DNA of 64,000 nucleotides from Cryptosporangium aurantiacum (GTDB taxonomy: Bacteria > Actinomycetota > Actinomycetes > Mycobacteriales > Cryptosporangiaceae). Below the pieces are notes generated by a model. That model had not been told where the DNA came from and did not search any database. It saw only the letters and a list, made by a program, of their open reading frames with translations. The stretch lies in NCBI RefSeq assembly GCF_900143005.1, contig NZ_FRCS01000003.1, forward strand, positions 310,001-374,000, read 5' to 3'. Positions 24,544-33,321 of this stretch are shown here, one piece after another. A program made the position numbers and the translations under genes. Within the stretch, counting starts at the first letter, position 1. Every line of letters begins with the position of its first letter.

Positions 24544-26169
24544 TCAGGCCATGGTGAACCGGCGCCGCAGCTCAGCCTTGGCGACCTTGGCCAGGCCCGT
24601 GCGCGGCAGCGCGTCGACCGTCTCGAGCTGTTCGGGCAGTTTCTGCTTCATCAGCCCCGCGTCGAGCAGCCACGCGTTGAGCGTGGGAAGATCCGGGGCC
24701 GGGTGACCGGCGACCGGTGCGACGACCGCGCAGACGCGCTCGCCGCAGACCGGATCGGGTAAGCCGATCACCGCGACCTCGGCCACGGCGGGGTGGCCGG
24801 CGAGCACCTGTTCGATCTCCTGCGGGGCGATGTTCTCGGCGTTCCGGATGATCAGATCCTTGACCCGGCCCACGACCTCGATCGGGCCGGCCGGGTGGAA
24901 CCGTCCGAGGTCGCCGGTCCGGAACCACCCGTCCGCGGTGAACGCGGCGGCGGTCTCGGCCGGGTCGGTGTAGCCGTGGCAGACACCCGCGCCCGTGACC
25001 TGTACCTCGCCGATCTCGCCCGCCGGTACCGGCACCCCGTCCGCGTCGACCAGCCGGACTCGGTTGCTGGGCAGCACCGTCCCGTCGGTCGCGGCCAGCA
25101 CGTCCGCCGGATCGCTCGGCCGGCCCACCGCGATCATCGGCACTTCGGTCATCCCGTAGTCGTGTGCGAGCACAGCGTCCAGCACGTCCCGGACCTCGTC
25201 GAACAGCGCGGGAGGGCAGGGAGCGCCACCGCCCTTCAACGTTCGCAGGCCCGGCAGCACCGGCTCTCCCGGCTGCGCGCGGCCCATCGCGACCAGGGCA
25301 CTGTAGAACGGTGGTGCGCCGCCGGTGGTCGTCACGCCGTACCGGCGGAACAGCTGCACCGCCTCGGCCGGGACGAAAGCCTCCAGGACCAGCGCGGGGT
25401 ACCCGCCGGCCAACATCGCGATCAGGTATTCGACGCCGCCCACGTGCGCGACCGGGAAGCCGATCGCCGCTACCTCACCCGCCGTCCGGCCGAGTTCCCC
25501 GTTGCCCGCGAAGCCGAGTCCGGTCGAGAGCAGCGTCGTGTCGGTGTGCTGAGCGCCCTTGGGCGCACCGGTCGACCCGGAGGTGAAGTAGATCCAGGCA
25601 ACCTCGTCCAGGTCGTCCACCGCCTCCGCCGGTGAACCGACCGGATCGGCCTCCGGCGCCTCGGCGCCGATCACCAGCGTCCGTGGGGCCGGACCGCCGG
25701 CTGCGGCCACCTGGGCCGCGAGCGCGACGAAGTCCGTACCGCGCCAGACGCCCGGAACGAGAAACACCTCTGCCGCGCTACCGGCCAGCGCCGCCGTCAC
25801 CTCACGCTCGCGGTACTGCGGGATGATCGGCGCCTGCACCGCACCGAGGCGGCGGAGCGCGGCCATCACCAGGAGCGTGCTGATCCGGGTCGGCAGCTGC
25901 CACGCGACCCGGGTGCCCCGCCCGAGGCCCTCGGCAGCCAGGGCTGCCGCGACGCGCCGCGACCGTTCCGCGAACTCCGCACAGGTGACGGTGGTTCCGT
26001 CGGCCTCGAACAGCATGGGCGCTTCCGGGGTCGCGGCAGCCCGGGCGTCCACCAGGTCGACGAACCTGGAAGCGGTCAGCAACCAGGGCCACGCCCGCGC
26101 GGCGTCGGAGGAGTTCCAGTCGGTGGGTCTCGAGTCGGCGGCGGGGTCGAGAGTGCGTTCGGCAGCCAT
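24544..26169 (-). CDS. AMP-dependent acyl-CoA synthetase/ligase
   Basis: 541 residues of the ANL superfamily. P-loop-like IYFTSGSTGAPKGAQ near 195, HDYGMTEVPM near 345, DGWFRTGDLGRF near 430, GRVKDLIIRNAENIAPQEIE near 450, and the C-terminal catalytic lysine in GLAKVAKAELRRR. It makes an acyl-AMP and then an acyl-CoA. ATG 26169 follows CGGAGGAGG; a longer frame to 26736 is only the antisense of the thiolase. Third gene of the operon DUF35-thiolase-ligase under site 6, so it may activate the substrate that the thiolase/DUF35 pair later cleaves. Confidence 0.9.
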   Translation of the reverse strand: MAAERTLDPAADSRPTDWNSSDAARAWPWLLTASRFVDLVDARAAATPEAPMLFEADGTTVTCAEFAERSRRVAAALAAEGLGRGTRVAWQLPTRISTLLVMAALRRLGAVQAPIIPQYREREVTAALAGSAAEVFLVPGVWRGTDFVALAAQVAAAGGPAPRTLVIGAEAPEADPVGSPAEAVDDLDEVAWIYFTSGSTGAPKGAQHTDTTLLSTGLGFAGNGELGRTAGEVAAIGFPVAHVGGVEYLIAMLAGGYPALVLEAFVPAEAVQLFRRYGVTTTGGAPPFYSALVAMGRAQPGEPVLPGLRTLKGGGAPCPPALFDEVRDVLDAVLAHDYGMTEVPMIAVGRPSDPADVLAATDGTVLPSNRVRLVDADGVPVPAGEIGEVQVTGAGVCHGYTDPAETAAAFTADGWFRTGDLGRFHPAGPIEVVGRVKDLIIRNAENIAPQEIEQVLAGHPAVAEVAVIGLPDPVCGERVCAVVAPVAGHPAPDLPTLNAWLLDAGLMKQKLPEQLETVDALPRTGLAKVAKAELRRRFTMA

Positions 26170-26195
26170 CGTTGGCCTCCTCCGGGGTTGACTAC

Positions 26196-27383
26196 TTAGT
26201 CGCGGCTGAGCACCATCGCGCCGGCCACCGGTCCCCCACCGGCGGCGACCGCCGCCACGCGCGGACGGCCCGCCTGGCGGTCCCCGCCCTCCTGCCAGAG
26301 CTGCACGCACGCCTCGTGCAGGAACCCCATGCCGTGCAGGCGCCCACCGGAGAGCTGTCCTCCGCTGGTGTTCAGCGGAAGCGAGCCGTCCAGCGCGATC
26401 CGCTCGCCGCCCTCCACGAACGGGCCGACCTTGCCGTGGTCGCAGAAGCCCAGTGCCTCCAGCCACATCACCGTGAGGAAACTGAAGCCGTCGTAGAGCT
26501 GTGCCACGTCGACGTCGGCCGGACGCAGGCTCGTCCGCTCCCACAGGGTGGCTGCGGCATCGTGGGCGGCCATCGTGGTGAGGTCGGTCCGCTGGTCCCA
26601 CGTGGCTCGCTCGAACATGCCGGTACCGACCGATTCCACCGTGAGCGGCTCGCGCGGTAGCCCGGCCGCCGCGTCCCGCCGGGACACGATGACCGCGGTC
26701 GCGCCGTCGCACGGCACGTCGCAGTCGTAGAGGCACAGCGGCTCGGAGATCATCCGGGCGTTCAGGTACTCGTCCATCGCCAGGGGCGTGCGGTAGACGG
26801 CATCCGGGTTCAGGCCTGCGTTGCGCCGGGCGTTGATCGCGATCCAGCCGAGCTGCTCACGGGTCAGACCGTGGTCGTGCATGTACCGCTGGGCAGGCAT
26901 CGCCAGCCAGTTCGCCGCCGACACCGCGCCGAACGGGCCGGTCCACTGCAGGTGCGGCGGGAGCTCTCCGTCCCCGAACAGCACCGAGGCACGGCCGGCC
27001 GTCGCCTGCGCGGTGGACTCCCAGACCGAACGGAACACCAGCACGTGGTCGGCGAGTCCGAGCGTCACCGCCATGCACGCCTCGATCGCCGGGCCGATCT
27101 GCCCAGCGGTCTCCATGCTGCTCAGGTACCAGCGGCTACGAAGTCCGAGCGCGTCCCGCAGCTCGTGCACCGAGGCGCCGGAGAAGCCTCGGTCCGGCAC
27201 GCCCGGTCCCGGGTAGCTGGCCACCCCGTCGATGTCGTCCGGAGTCAGCCCGGCGTCCGCGATCGCCCGGAGCGCTGCCTCGATCGTCAGCTCCAGACCG
27301 GAGCGCCCGAGCCGGCGCCCGACCTGTGACTTACCGGCACCGGTGAGCACCGCCTGTCCCCGAAACGGGCCGCCGCGGGTCAT
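26196..27383 (-). CDS. Thiolase-fold lipid-transfer protein, Ltp2-like, no nucleophilic Cys
   Basis: 395 residues of the SCP2-thiolase type. DAGLTPDDIDGVASYPG near 45 is the family N-terminus. Where a thiolase has its nucleophilic cysteine, the sequence reads YLSSMETAGQIGPAIEA, without cysteine; the usual GHPxGATG near the C-terminus is GRLHGMGFLHEA. Loss of the thiolase residues together with a DUF35 partner is the pattern of Ltp2-ChsH2 type retro-aldolases in cholesterol side-chain degradation. It overlaps the DUF35 gene by ATGA (27380-27383), which supports a stable complex. Predicted to cleave a beta-hydroxyacyl-CoA; not proven by sequence. Confidence 0.83.
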   Translation of the reverse strand: MTRGGPFRGQAVLTGAGKSQVGRRLGRSGLELTIEAALRAIADAGLTPDDIDGVASYPGPGVPDRGFSGASVHELRDALGLRSRWYLSSMETAGQIGPAIEACMAVTLGLADHVLVFRSVWESTAQATAGRASVLFGDGELPPHLQWTGPFGAVSAANWLAMPAQRYMHDHGLTREQLGWIAINARRNAGLNPDAVYRTPLAMDEYLNARMISEPLCLYDCDVPCDGATAVIVSRRDAAAGLPREPLTVESVGTGMFERATWDQRTDLTTMAAHDAAATLWERTSLRPADVDVAQLYDGFSFLTVMWLEALGFCDHGKVGPFVEGGERIALDGSLPLNTSGGQLSGGRLHGMGFLHEACVQLWQEGGDRQAGRPRVAAVAAGGGPVAGAMVLSRD

Positions 27384-27823
27384 CGGCTTCCCCTCGCTGA
27401 GCCGCTTCCGGCCGGGCGGAAGAGCGGGAGCCAGAGATCGTCCCATTGCTCGAAGAACACCGCGACCTCCAGCCCGACCTTCGCGTCGTCCAGCGGCAGG
27501 TCGACCACGTTGCTCACGACCCGCACGTCCGGCTCCTCAGCGATCTCGACCATCGCGACCAGATAGGGCGGCGGAAACGTCGGAATCCAGGGCTGCCGAT
27601 TGACGGTGAACGCGGCGATCCGTCCCCGGCCGGATACCGGCTCGGGGCCTACGTCGAGGCTCCGGCAGCGAAAGCACGCCGGTGCCGGTGGATGAAACCA
27701 GTGTCGACAGGATCGACAGCGGTAGATCAGCAGGTGGCCCTGCTCGCCGCCGGTCCAGAAAGCGCGGGATTCCGTGGTGGGGACGGGCAGCAGGCGCTGC
27801 TCCGGACGGGCATAGGGAAGCAC
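27380..27823 (-). CDS. Zn-ribbon OB-fold (DUF35) protein, aldolase/thiolase partner
   Basis: 147 residues. The zinc ribbon is intact: C-x2-C-x10-C-x2-C in CRSCRHWFHPPAPACFRC near residue 35. An OB-fold follows (GRGRIAAFTVNRQ, PPYLVAMVEIAEEP, GLEVAVFFEQ). GTG 27823 is chosen for the GGAGG 6 nt upstream; the longer frame to 27979 crosses the palindrome. It is first in the operon with the Ltp2-like thiolase and the ligase. DUF35 proteins bind acyl-CoA and complete the active site of partner aldolases. Confidence 0.85.
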   Translation of the reverse strand: MLPYARPEQRLLPVPTTESRAFWTGGEQGHLLIYRCRSCRHWFHPPAPACFRCRSLDVGPEPVSGRGRIAAFTVNRQPWIPTFPPPYLVAMVEIAEEPDVRVVSNVVDLPLDDAKVGLEVAVFFEQWDDLWLPLFRPAGSGSARGSR

Positions 27824-27881
27824 GCGACCTCCGTGGTCACCTCGACGTGAAACCAGCCGGCTAGCCGACCCTAGAACCGAG

Positions 27882-27897
27882 TTGACGTAATCGTCAA
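27882..27897. promoter_or_regulatory. 16-bp palindrome, perfect core (site 6)
   Basis: TTGAC-GTAATC-GTCAA, 58 bp upstream of the DUF35-thiolase-ligase operon and just beyond the 3' end of the amidohydrolase gene at 27900. Confidence 0.7.
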
Positions 27898-27899
27898 CG

Positions 27900-29111
27900 C
27901 TAGGCGGGAACCGGCGCCTCGGCCGGGTTCCGAACCGGAAGCCCCAGCAGACGTCGCGCGTTGTCGCCCATGAAGTCACGGGTGCGCTTCTCGCTCATGC
28001 CCTCGGCATAGCGGTAGTAGCCGCGGGGCTCGGTGAGGCCCTCCGGGTGCGGATAGTCCGATCCGAACAGGACGCGGTCCCACCCGACCGTCTGCACGAC
28101 GTCTTCCACCGAGCCCTCCCAGAACGGGCTGACCCAGATATTGCGGCGGAACACTTCGAGCGGGTGCTCCAGGAAGGCCTGCGGCATCTTCCCGTAGGTG
28201 GCCTCGAAGTCGTCGAAGAGCGGCCTGATCCAGGAACTGCCGTTCTCGACGCTGGCGATCCGGAGCCGGGGGAACCGCGTCAGCGTGCCGTGGCAGATCA
28301 GGCTGGTGAGCATGTCCGCGATCTCGCGGTGACCGAGAGCCACCCAGCGGAACGCGCTCATCTCGGTGAAATTGTTGGTCTCCGGCGGCTCCCACTGGTT
28401 GATGTACCCGTCCAGTGGAGGCTGGCTGGCGTGCAGCACCACCGGGATACCGGCCGCCTCGACGTCGGCCCAGAAGGGGTCGAACTCCGGCAGCGCCGGC
28501 GAACGCCAGCCCTTGTGGCCCTTCACCGGCGCCGGCTTGATCAGCACCGCCTTCGCACCGTTCTCCAACACGTACTGCAGTTCACGACGTGCGTCGTCGA
28601 CCAGGGCGCAGGTGATGACCGGTGTCATGTAGAGCCGGTTCTCGTACGTGTAGCCCCATGTCTCGAGCATCCAACGGTTGAGCGCGTGGATCATCGCGAC
28701 GACCAGTTCCGGGTCCTCGGCCGCGGAGTGCTCGACGAGGTTCGCCAGGGTGGGGTAACACAGGGCCTCGTCGACACCTTGCTCGTCCATCACCGCGATC
28801 CGCGGCTCCGGGCCGCGGAACGCCGGGAGCGCGTCGATACCCTTGCCGCCCATCTCGCGCAGCGACTTTCCCTCGGTGTTCTGGCCGGAGAAGAACTTCT
28901 CGTACGCGCCCGGCGCAGCAACCCGCTCGAACGTCGGGTTCGGGATGTACTCGGTGATCCGGCTCAGGATCGCGATCTTGGTCCGTCCGCCGACCTGGAC
29001 GAATTGCACCGCCCGCCGGTACTTCTCCGGGAGGTACCGGGTCAGTGCCTCCGGAGTCTCGTACATGTGCTGATCCGCGTCGAAGATCGGCGCGTCAGTG
29101 AACTGAGTCAC
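27900..29111 (-). CDS. Amidohydrolase family protein (amidohydrolase_2, ACMSD-like)
   Basis: 403 residues. FDADQHMYETPEALTRYLP supplies the N-terminal D-x-D-x-H metal motif, VVLHASQPP near 245 a further histidine, and DRVLFGSDYPHPEG near 355 the C-terminal aspartate. This is the TIM-barrel amidohydrolase_2 family (decarboxylases and C-C hydrolases such as ACMSD). GTG 29111 follows GGAGGGC. It is monocistronic with site 7 at its promoter. A second member is encoded at 54238-55404, also behind a palindrome. Reaction unknown; hydrolysis or decarboxylation of a ring-cleavage product is plausible. Confidence 0.85.
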   Translation of the reverse strand: MTQFTDAPIFDADQHMYETPEALTRYLPEKYRRAVQFVQVGGRTKIAILSRITEYIPNPTFERVAAPGAYEKFFSGQNTEGKSLREMGGKGIDALPAFRGPEPRIAVMDEQGVDEALCYPTLANLVEHSAAEDPELVVAMIHALNRWMLETWGYTYENRLYMTPVITCALVDDARRELQYVLENGAKAVLIKPAPVKGHKGWRSPALPEFDPFWADVEAAGIPVVLHASQPPLDGYINQWEPPETNNFTEMSAFRWVALGHREIADMLTSLICHGTLTRFPRLRIASVENGSSWIRPLFDDFEATYGKMPQAFLEHPLEVFRRNIWVSPFWEGSVEDVVQTVGWDRVLFGSDYPHPEGLTEPRGYYRYAEGMSEKRTRDFMGDNARRLLGLPVRNPAEAPVPA

Positions 29112-29151
29112 GGGTACTGCCCTCCGCTGCCTAGCATCAGTTCGGAACGAC

Positions 29152-29174
29152 CTGTCAGTTGACAGTACCGTCAG
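29152..29174. promoter_or_regulatory. 16-bp palindrome with extra half-site (site 7)
   Basis: The main site is TTGAC-AGTACC-GTCAG at 29159-29174, 48 bp upstream of the amidohydrolase start. It overlaps a second dyad, CTGTCA-GT-TGACAG (29152-29165), so three half-sites are stacked. Two regulators or two dimers may compete here. Confidence 0.55.
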
Positions 29175-29224
29175 ATAAGGGCGCGCGGAAGCTGCTTCAC
29201 CTAGGTTGATCACTGGTTGGGGCT

Positions 29225-29240
29225 CTGACAAGATCGTCAT
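29225..29240. promoter_or_regulatory. 16-bp palindrome, two mismatches (site 8)
   Basis: CTGAC-AAGATC-GTCAT, 37 bp upstream of the TTG start at 29277. It is the plus-strand partner of site 7 in this divergent region. Confidence 0.4.
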
Positions 29241-29276
29241 CGGACGCCGACGACGACTGACACACGGAGGACGACC

Positions 29277-29591
29277 TTGAGCGAACCGCGCGTTGGACAG
29301 TCGCTGGCGAGCCTGGTCGACGGAACCGCAGTGGTCGTTGTGCGAGCTACCGCCGCGGACCTGACGATCACCTGCGGTGGCGTCGAGATGGCCGACCCGA
29401 AGACGGTGCGGCCGACCGATCGCCTACCGCTCGCTCCCGACCAGCACGAGCCCACGCTGATCGGCAAGCGTTACGTCGACGAGAACGACAATCTCGAGCT
29501 GCTCTGCACCAAACCCGGCCAAGGAAGGCTGGCGGTGAACGGGGCCCCGCTGACGATCAAGTCCGCCAAGCCACTCCCCGCCTCGGACTGA
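29277..29591 (+). CDS. Small conserved-looking protein of unknown function
   Basis: 104 residues from a TTG start, supported by GGAGG 7 nt upstream. ATAADLTITCGGVEMADP and a C-terminal NDNLELLCTKPGQGRLAVNGAPL hold two cysteines; the composition is that of a small beta-rich soluble protein. It ends 5 nt before an acyl-CoA ligase gene, so it is co-transcribed with it. I do not know a function; an accessory to CoA-ester chemistry is suggested only by position. Confidence 0.6.
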   Translation: MSEPRVGQSLASLVDGTAVVVVRATAADLTITCGGVEMADPKTVRPTDRLPLAPDQHEPTLIGKRYVDENDNLELLCTKPGQGRLAVNGAPLTIKSAKPLPASD

Positions 29592-29596
29592 CGGCG

Positions 29597-31080
29597 ATGA
29601 ACCTCACGCTGCTCCTGGACATGCCCGCCGACGGGTTCGGTGATCGGATCCTCGTGGGTCGTTCGGCCACGGGTTACACCGCGCAGCGGCTCCGGGAACT
29701 GAGCCGAGGCGGAGCCGCGCTACTGGCGGAGGCCGGCGCAGACTCGGTCGTCTACCTGGGAGTCAACCGCCCGGCGCCGGCGTGCCGATGGTGCCGCTGA
29801 ACTACCGTTCGTCGGCCGAGCAGTTGCAGGGGTTGCTGGCCAACCACCCGAACGCCTTCGGTGTCGGCGGACCGGCCGAGGTCCACCTGCTCCGCCGTGC
29901 CGGCCTCCCTGCGCTGACCACCGACGAGTGGATCGCCGCCTCGGGTGAGCGGGCTGACCGGGCGGCCGAGGACGAGCTGATCGAGTCCGGCGCACCCGCC
30001 GTGCTGATCTACACCAGCGGGACGACGTCGGCCCCCAAGGGTGTCGTGTTGCGCCATGCCAACCTGGTCTCCTACGTCCTCGGTACGGTGGAGTTCGGCG
30101 GGGCCGAGGCGGACGAAGCCAGCCTGGTCAGCGTTCCGCCGTACCACATCGCTGCGGTCGCGAACGCGATCAGCAACCTCTACGCCGGTCGGCGCACGAT
30201 CGTGCTCGAGCAGTTCGCCCCCGCCGAGTGGCTCGACGTAGCCCGCGAGGAGAACGTCACGCACGCGATGATCGTGCCGACGATGCTCTCCCGGATCATG
30301 GATGCCACCGACGAGCAGCTCGTCGTCCCGTCCTTGCGCTCGGTGGCCTACGGAGGCGCCAGCATGCCGGTGACCGTGATCGAACGGGCGCTGACCCGGT
30401 GGCCGGACGTCGCGTTCGTCAACGCCTATGGGCTCACCGAGACCAGCTCCACGATCGCCGTACTCGGCCCCGACGACCACCGCACCGCGATCAGCAGCGA
30501 CGACCCGTCGATCCGCGCCCGGCTGTCCTCGGCCGGACAGGTCGTACCCACCGTCGAACTGCAGATCCGCGACGACGCCGGGCAACCGCTACCGGCCGGC
30601 GTCCCCGGGCGGATTTGGGTGCGTGGTGACCAGGTGTCGGGCGAATACGCCGGCACCGGTCCGGTACTCGACGCCGACGGCTGGTTCGACACCCGCGACC
30701 AGGGCTACCTCGACGCCGACTGCTACCTCTTCATCGGGGGACGTGCCGACGACACGATCATCCGCGGCGCGGAGAACATCGCACCCGCCGAGATCGAGGA
30801 GGTGCTGCTCCGCCACGAGCAGGTGGACGACGCCGTCGTCGTCGGCGTCCCGGACGACGAGTGGGGCCAGCGCATCGAAGCGGCGGTCGTCCTACGGCCC
30901 GGTGCGGAAGTGGGGGCCGCCGAACTCCGTGCCTACGTGCGGTCGCACCTGCGAGGTTCCAAGACACCGGACCGGATCGTCTTCTGGTCGGAGCTCCCCC
31001 GCACCGAGACCGGCAAGCTGGTCCGCCGCCGGGCCGTCGATCGCCTCGTTGCCGAACACAGCGAGCCCGTCGGGCAGTAG
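29597..31080 (+). pseudogene. AMP-dependent acyl-CoA synthetase, frame broken near its start
   Basis: The N-terminus runs from ATG 29597 to YLGVNRPAPA near 29790, then leaves frame. The remaining 432 residues are intact in another frame from about 29785: GVPMVPLNYRSSAEQL, YTSGTTSAPKGVVLRHANL, NAYGLTETSS, DGWFDTRDQGYL, DTIIRGAENIAPAEIEE and TGKLVRRR. In relatives about ten residues stand between VN.PA and AGVPMVPLNYR; they are missing here. A deletion that also shifts the frame explains both. Translation of the second part could restart at ATG 29782, but that product would lack part of the N-terminal domain. Probably inactive. Confidence 0.7.
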
Positions 31081-31130
31081 GGCTCACGCACGGGTGCGCG
31101 TCTACCGCGCGGCCTGATGACGACTCCTCA

Positions 31131-32153
31131 CTAGCCGGCCACGGTGGCTTTCCGGCCGCGCAGGTGGGCGAGCGGTTCGGCACCGGCGTCCGGGTAGTAC
31201 TTCTGCGTCCACTCGCGAATCCGTCGGAAGCCGCCCGCCTCCGAGGTCGTCAGAGCGGGCCGCTCGAGGAATTTCTGGTGGTTCCAGATCGCGATGTCGT
31301 CGGGCAGCGCCAGCTTGGCGTCGTCGATGTACGACTGGTGCCGGCCGGTGGCCTGATCGTCCGGGAGCATCTCGGGCCAGTAGGTACCGAAGACGTCGCT
31401 ACGGGTGTCGTCGATCGGCGTCGTGGCGATGAGGATGATCATCACGCGCTCCCGGTCGGTCTGGGCGTTGAAGCCCACCGCGGTTCCCCAGAACTTCAGC
31501 TGCAGCGTGCCCACCTGGTCGTCGGGGCGGTCGACTCCGTCCTCCCAGCGGCGTCCGAACCCCACTTTGGCGAACCAGGTGTGGTCGGTGTTCTCCTGGC
31601 GGAGCACAGTCGGCGCCTGCGGAGTGTGGTGCACGAACCGGAAGTGGGCCGGGTCGACGGCGTTCTCGATCACCATCTCGGGATGAATCGTGGTGCCGGG
31701 GAACAGGGACTGCGTCGCCGGGCCGGTCTCGTGGAACGTCCGTCCCGCCAGGTGCGGCGCGATGTCCGCCCACTCGGTGGGCAAGTCGAAGAGCGGCGCG
31801 CGTCCAGCCGGGTCGTGCCAGGCGAACAGAACTCCGAAAAGCTCGACGACCGGCCAGACGCGTAGGCGCACGCGGCTGGTGCGCTTCTCGTAGGGGATCG
31901 AGGCGTTGGTGCCGTCCGGCCGCCACACCCATCCGTGGAACGGGCACTGGATGCCGTCGTCGACCACGCACCCACCCACGGCGAGGTTGGCTCCCAGGTG
32001 CCGGCAGTAGGCCTCGGCCAGCCGGACCGTTCCGGTGGTGTCTCGGTACGCAACCAGGTCCTCGCCGAAATAGCGCAGTTGCCGTACGTCCCCGACCTGC
32101 AGATCCGTCGACCATCCGATCTGGAACCAACCGGCTATCGCGTTGCTGGGCAT
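31131..32153 (-). CDS. Rieske 2Fe-2S non-heme iron oxygenase, KshA-like alpha subunit
   Basis: 340 residues. Rieske cluster ligands Cys50, His52, Cys70 and His73 in CRH...CPFH. The mononuclear iron site is near 170 in ENAVDPAHFRFVHH (Asp/His/His pattern with bridging residue). Overall it resembles 3-ketosteroid 9-alpha-hydroxylase oxygenase (KshA) and related monooxygenases. ATG 32153 follows a GAGG-type site; the next gene upstream ends 8 nt earlier, so it is last in the operon SDR, thiolase-DUF35 fusion, thiolase, Rieske. It needs a reductase, none of which is in the window. Confidence 0.85.
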   Translation of the reverse strand: MPSNAIAGWFQIGWSTDLQVGDVRQLRYFGEDLVAYRDTTGTVRLAEAYCRHLGANLAVGGCVVDDGIQCPFHGWVWRPDGTNASIPYEKRTSRVRLRVWPVVELFGVLFAWHDPAGRAPLFDLPTEWADIAPHLAGRTFHETGPATQSLFPGTTIHPEMVIENAVDPAHFRFVHHTPQAPTVLRQENTDHTWFAKVGFGRRWEDGVDRPDDQVGTLQLKFWGTAVGFNAQTDRERVMIILIATTPIDDTRSDVFGTYWPEMLPDDQATGRHQSYIDDAKLALPDDIAIWNHQKFLERPALTTSEAGGFRRIREWTQKYYPDAGAEPLAHLRGRKATVAG

Positions 32154-32160
32154 ATCCGCC

Positions 32161-33321
32161 TCATCCTCGGTCCGACGACAGAACGGTGATCGCGGAGACG
32201 GCGGTCGGACCGCCGATGTTGTGGGCCAGCGCGTTCCGCGCGCCGTCCACCTGATTGTGCGACTCACCCCGGAGTTGCTCGAACAGCTCCACGCACTGCG
32301 CCACGCCGGTCGCGCCGGGCGGGTGACCCTTCGCCTTCAGACCACCGCTGGGGTTGACCGGCTTCGCGCCACCGACGCTGGTGACGCCGTTCTCGATCAG
32401 CTTGTAGGCGCCGAGCCGCTCGGCGAAGCCCAGGTCCTCGTACGAGATCAGTTCGACGCCGGTGAAGCAGTCGTGCACCTCGGCCACGTCGATCTCGTCG
32501 GGTCCCAGTCCGGCCATCGCGTAGGCGGCCCGCGCGGCTTTCACCGTCGGCGGGAACGTCGTCATGTCGGTCTTGTGCTGGTGCATCACCCGGTCGAGGC
32601 CAAGCCCGACGCCACGAACCCAGACCGGCCGGTCGGTGTACCGGTCGACGACGTCCTCGGCGACGAGGAGCAACGCAGCGGCGCCGTCGCTCTGCGGTGT
32701 GCAGTCGTAGAGACCGAACGGCGCGACCACCATCGGCGCGGCCATCGCCTGCTCGACGGTGATCTCGAACCGCAGCTGCGCCTTCGGATTGCTCACCGCG
32801 TGCCGGTGGTTCTTCACCGCCACCATCGCCATGTGCTCCCTGGTGGCCGGCGACTCGTGCAGGTACCGGGCGACGTGTAACGCGAAGTTCGCCGGTGCGA
32901 CCAGGCCCAGCGGGTAGTCCCAGGCCATGTCCCGGGTCAGCGCCGCCCACTCCCAGAACGTGCCGCGCGAGGACGACTCCCGGACCTTGTCCGCGCCGAT
33001 CACCAGGGCCACGTCCACCGCGCCCGAGCCGACCGCGTAGGTCGCGTTCCGAACCGCGTCGTTCCCGGTCGCGCACGCGTTCTCCACCCGGGTGACCGGG
33101 ATGTCTAGCAGCCCGCACGAGTCGACCAGGATCCCGGACGGGAACCCGTCGCTCGTCGTCAGCTCACCGAACCAGGCCGCCTGGATGTCCGCCCGGTCCA
33201 GACCCTTGTCGACCGTGGCCGCCATCTCCGACAGCGCCATCGGTAGCAGATCCTTGATGCCGAGCCCGAAGTGCTCGCCGAAGGCCGTCATACCGGCACC
33301 CACTACGGCCACTCGCCTCAT
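32161..33321 (-). CDS. SCP2-type thiolase (lipid-transfer protein) with intact catalytic motifs
   Basis: 386 residues. The nucleophile lies in RVENACATGNDAVRNA near residue 80, and the C-terminal NPSGGLKAKGHPPGATGVAQCVEL keeps the canonical GHPxGATG histidine. AEVHDCFTGVELISYEDLG near 290 is also typical. It overlaps the upstream thiolase-DUF35 fusion by ATGA (33318-33321). Predicted 3-ketoacyl-CoA thiolase, releasing acetyl- or propionyl-CoA, in complex with the fusion protein. It is the only one of the three thiolases in the window with fully standard active-site motifs. Confidence 0.87.
   Translation of the reverse strand: MRRVAVVGAGMTAFGEHFGLGIKDLLPMALSEMAATVDKGLDRADIQAAWFGELTTSDGFPSGILVDSCGLLDIPVTRVENACATGNDAVRNATYAVGSGAVDVALVIGADKVRESSSRGTFWEWAALTRDMAWDYPLGLVAPANFALHVARYLHESPATREHMAMVAVKNHRHAVSNPKAQLRFEITVEQAMAAPMVVAPFGLYDCTPQSDGAAALLLVAEDVVDRYTDRPVWVRGVGLGLDRVMHQHKTDMTTFPPTVKAARAAYAMAGLGPDEIDVAEVHDCFTGVELISYEDLGFAERLGAYKLIENGVTSVGGAKPVNPSGGLKAKGHPPGATGVAQCVELFEQLRGESHNQVDGARNALAHNIGGPTAVSAITVLSSDRG

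Noticed and set aside
26170-26736. N-terminal extension of the ligase at 24544-26169
   Set aside because: Arg/Gly-rich antisense of the thiolase gene; the ATG at 26169 has a good ribosome-binding site and a family-typical N-terminus.
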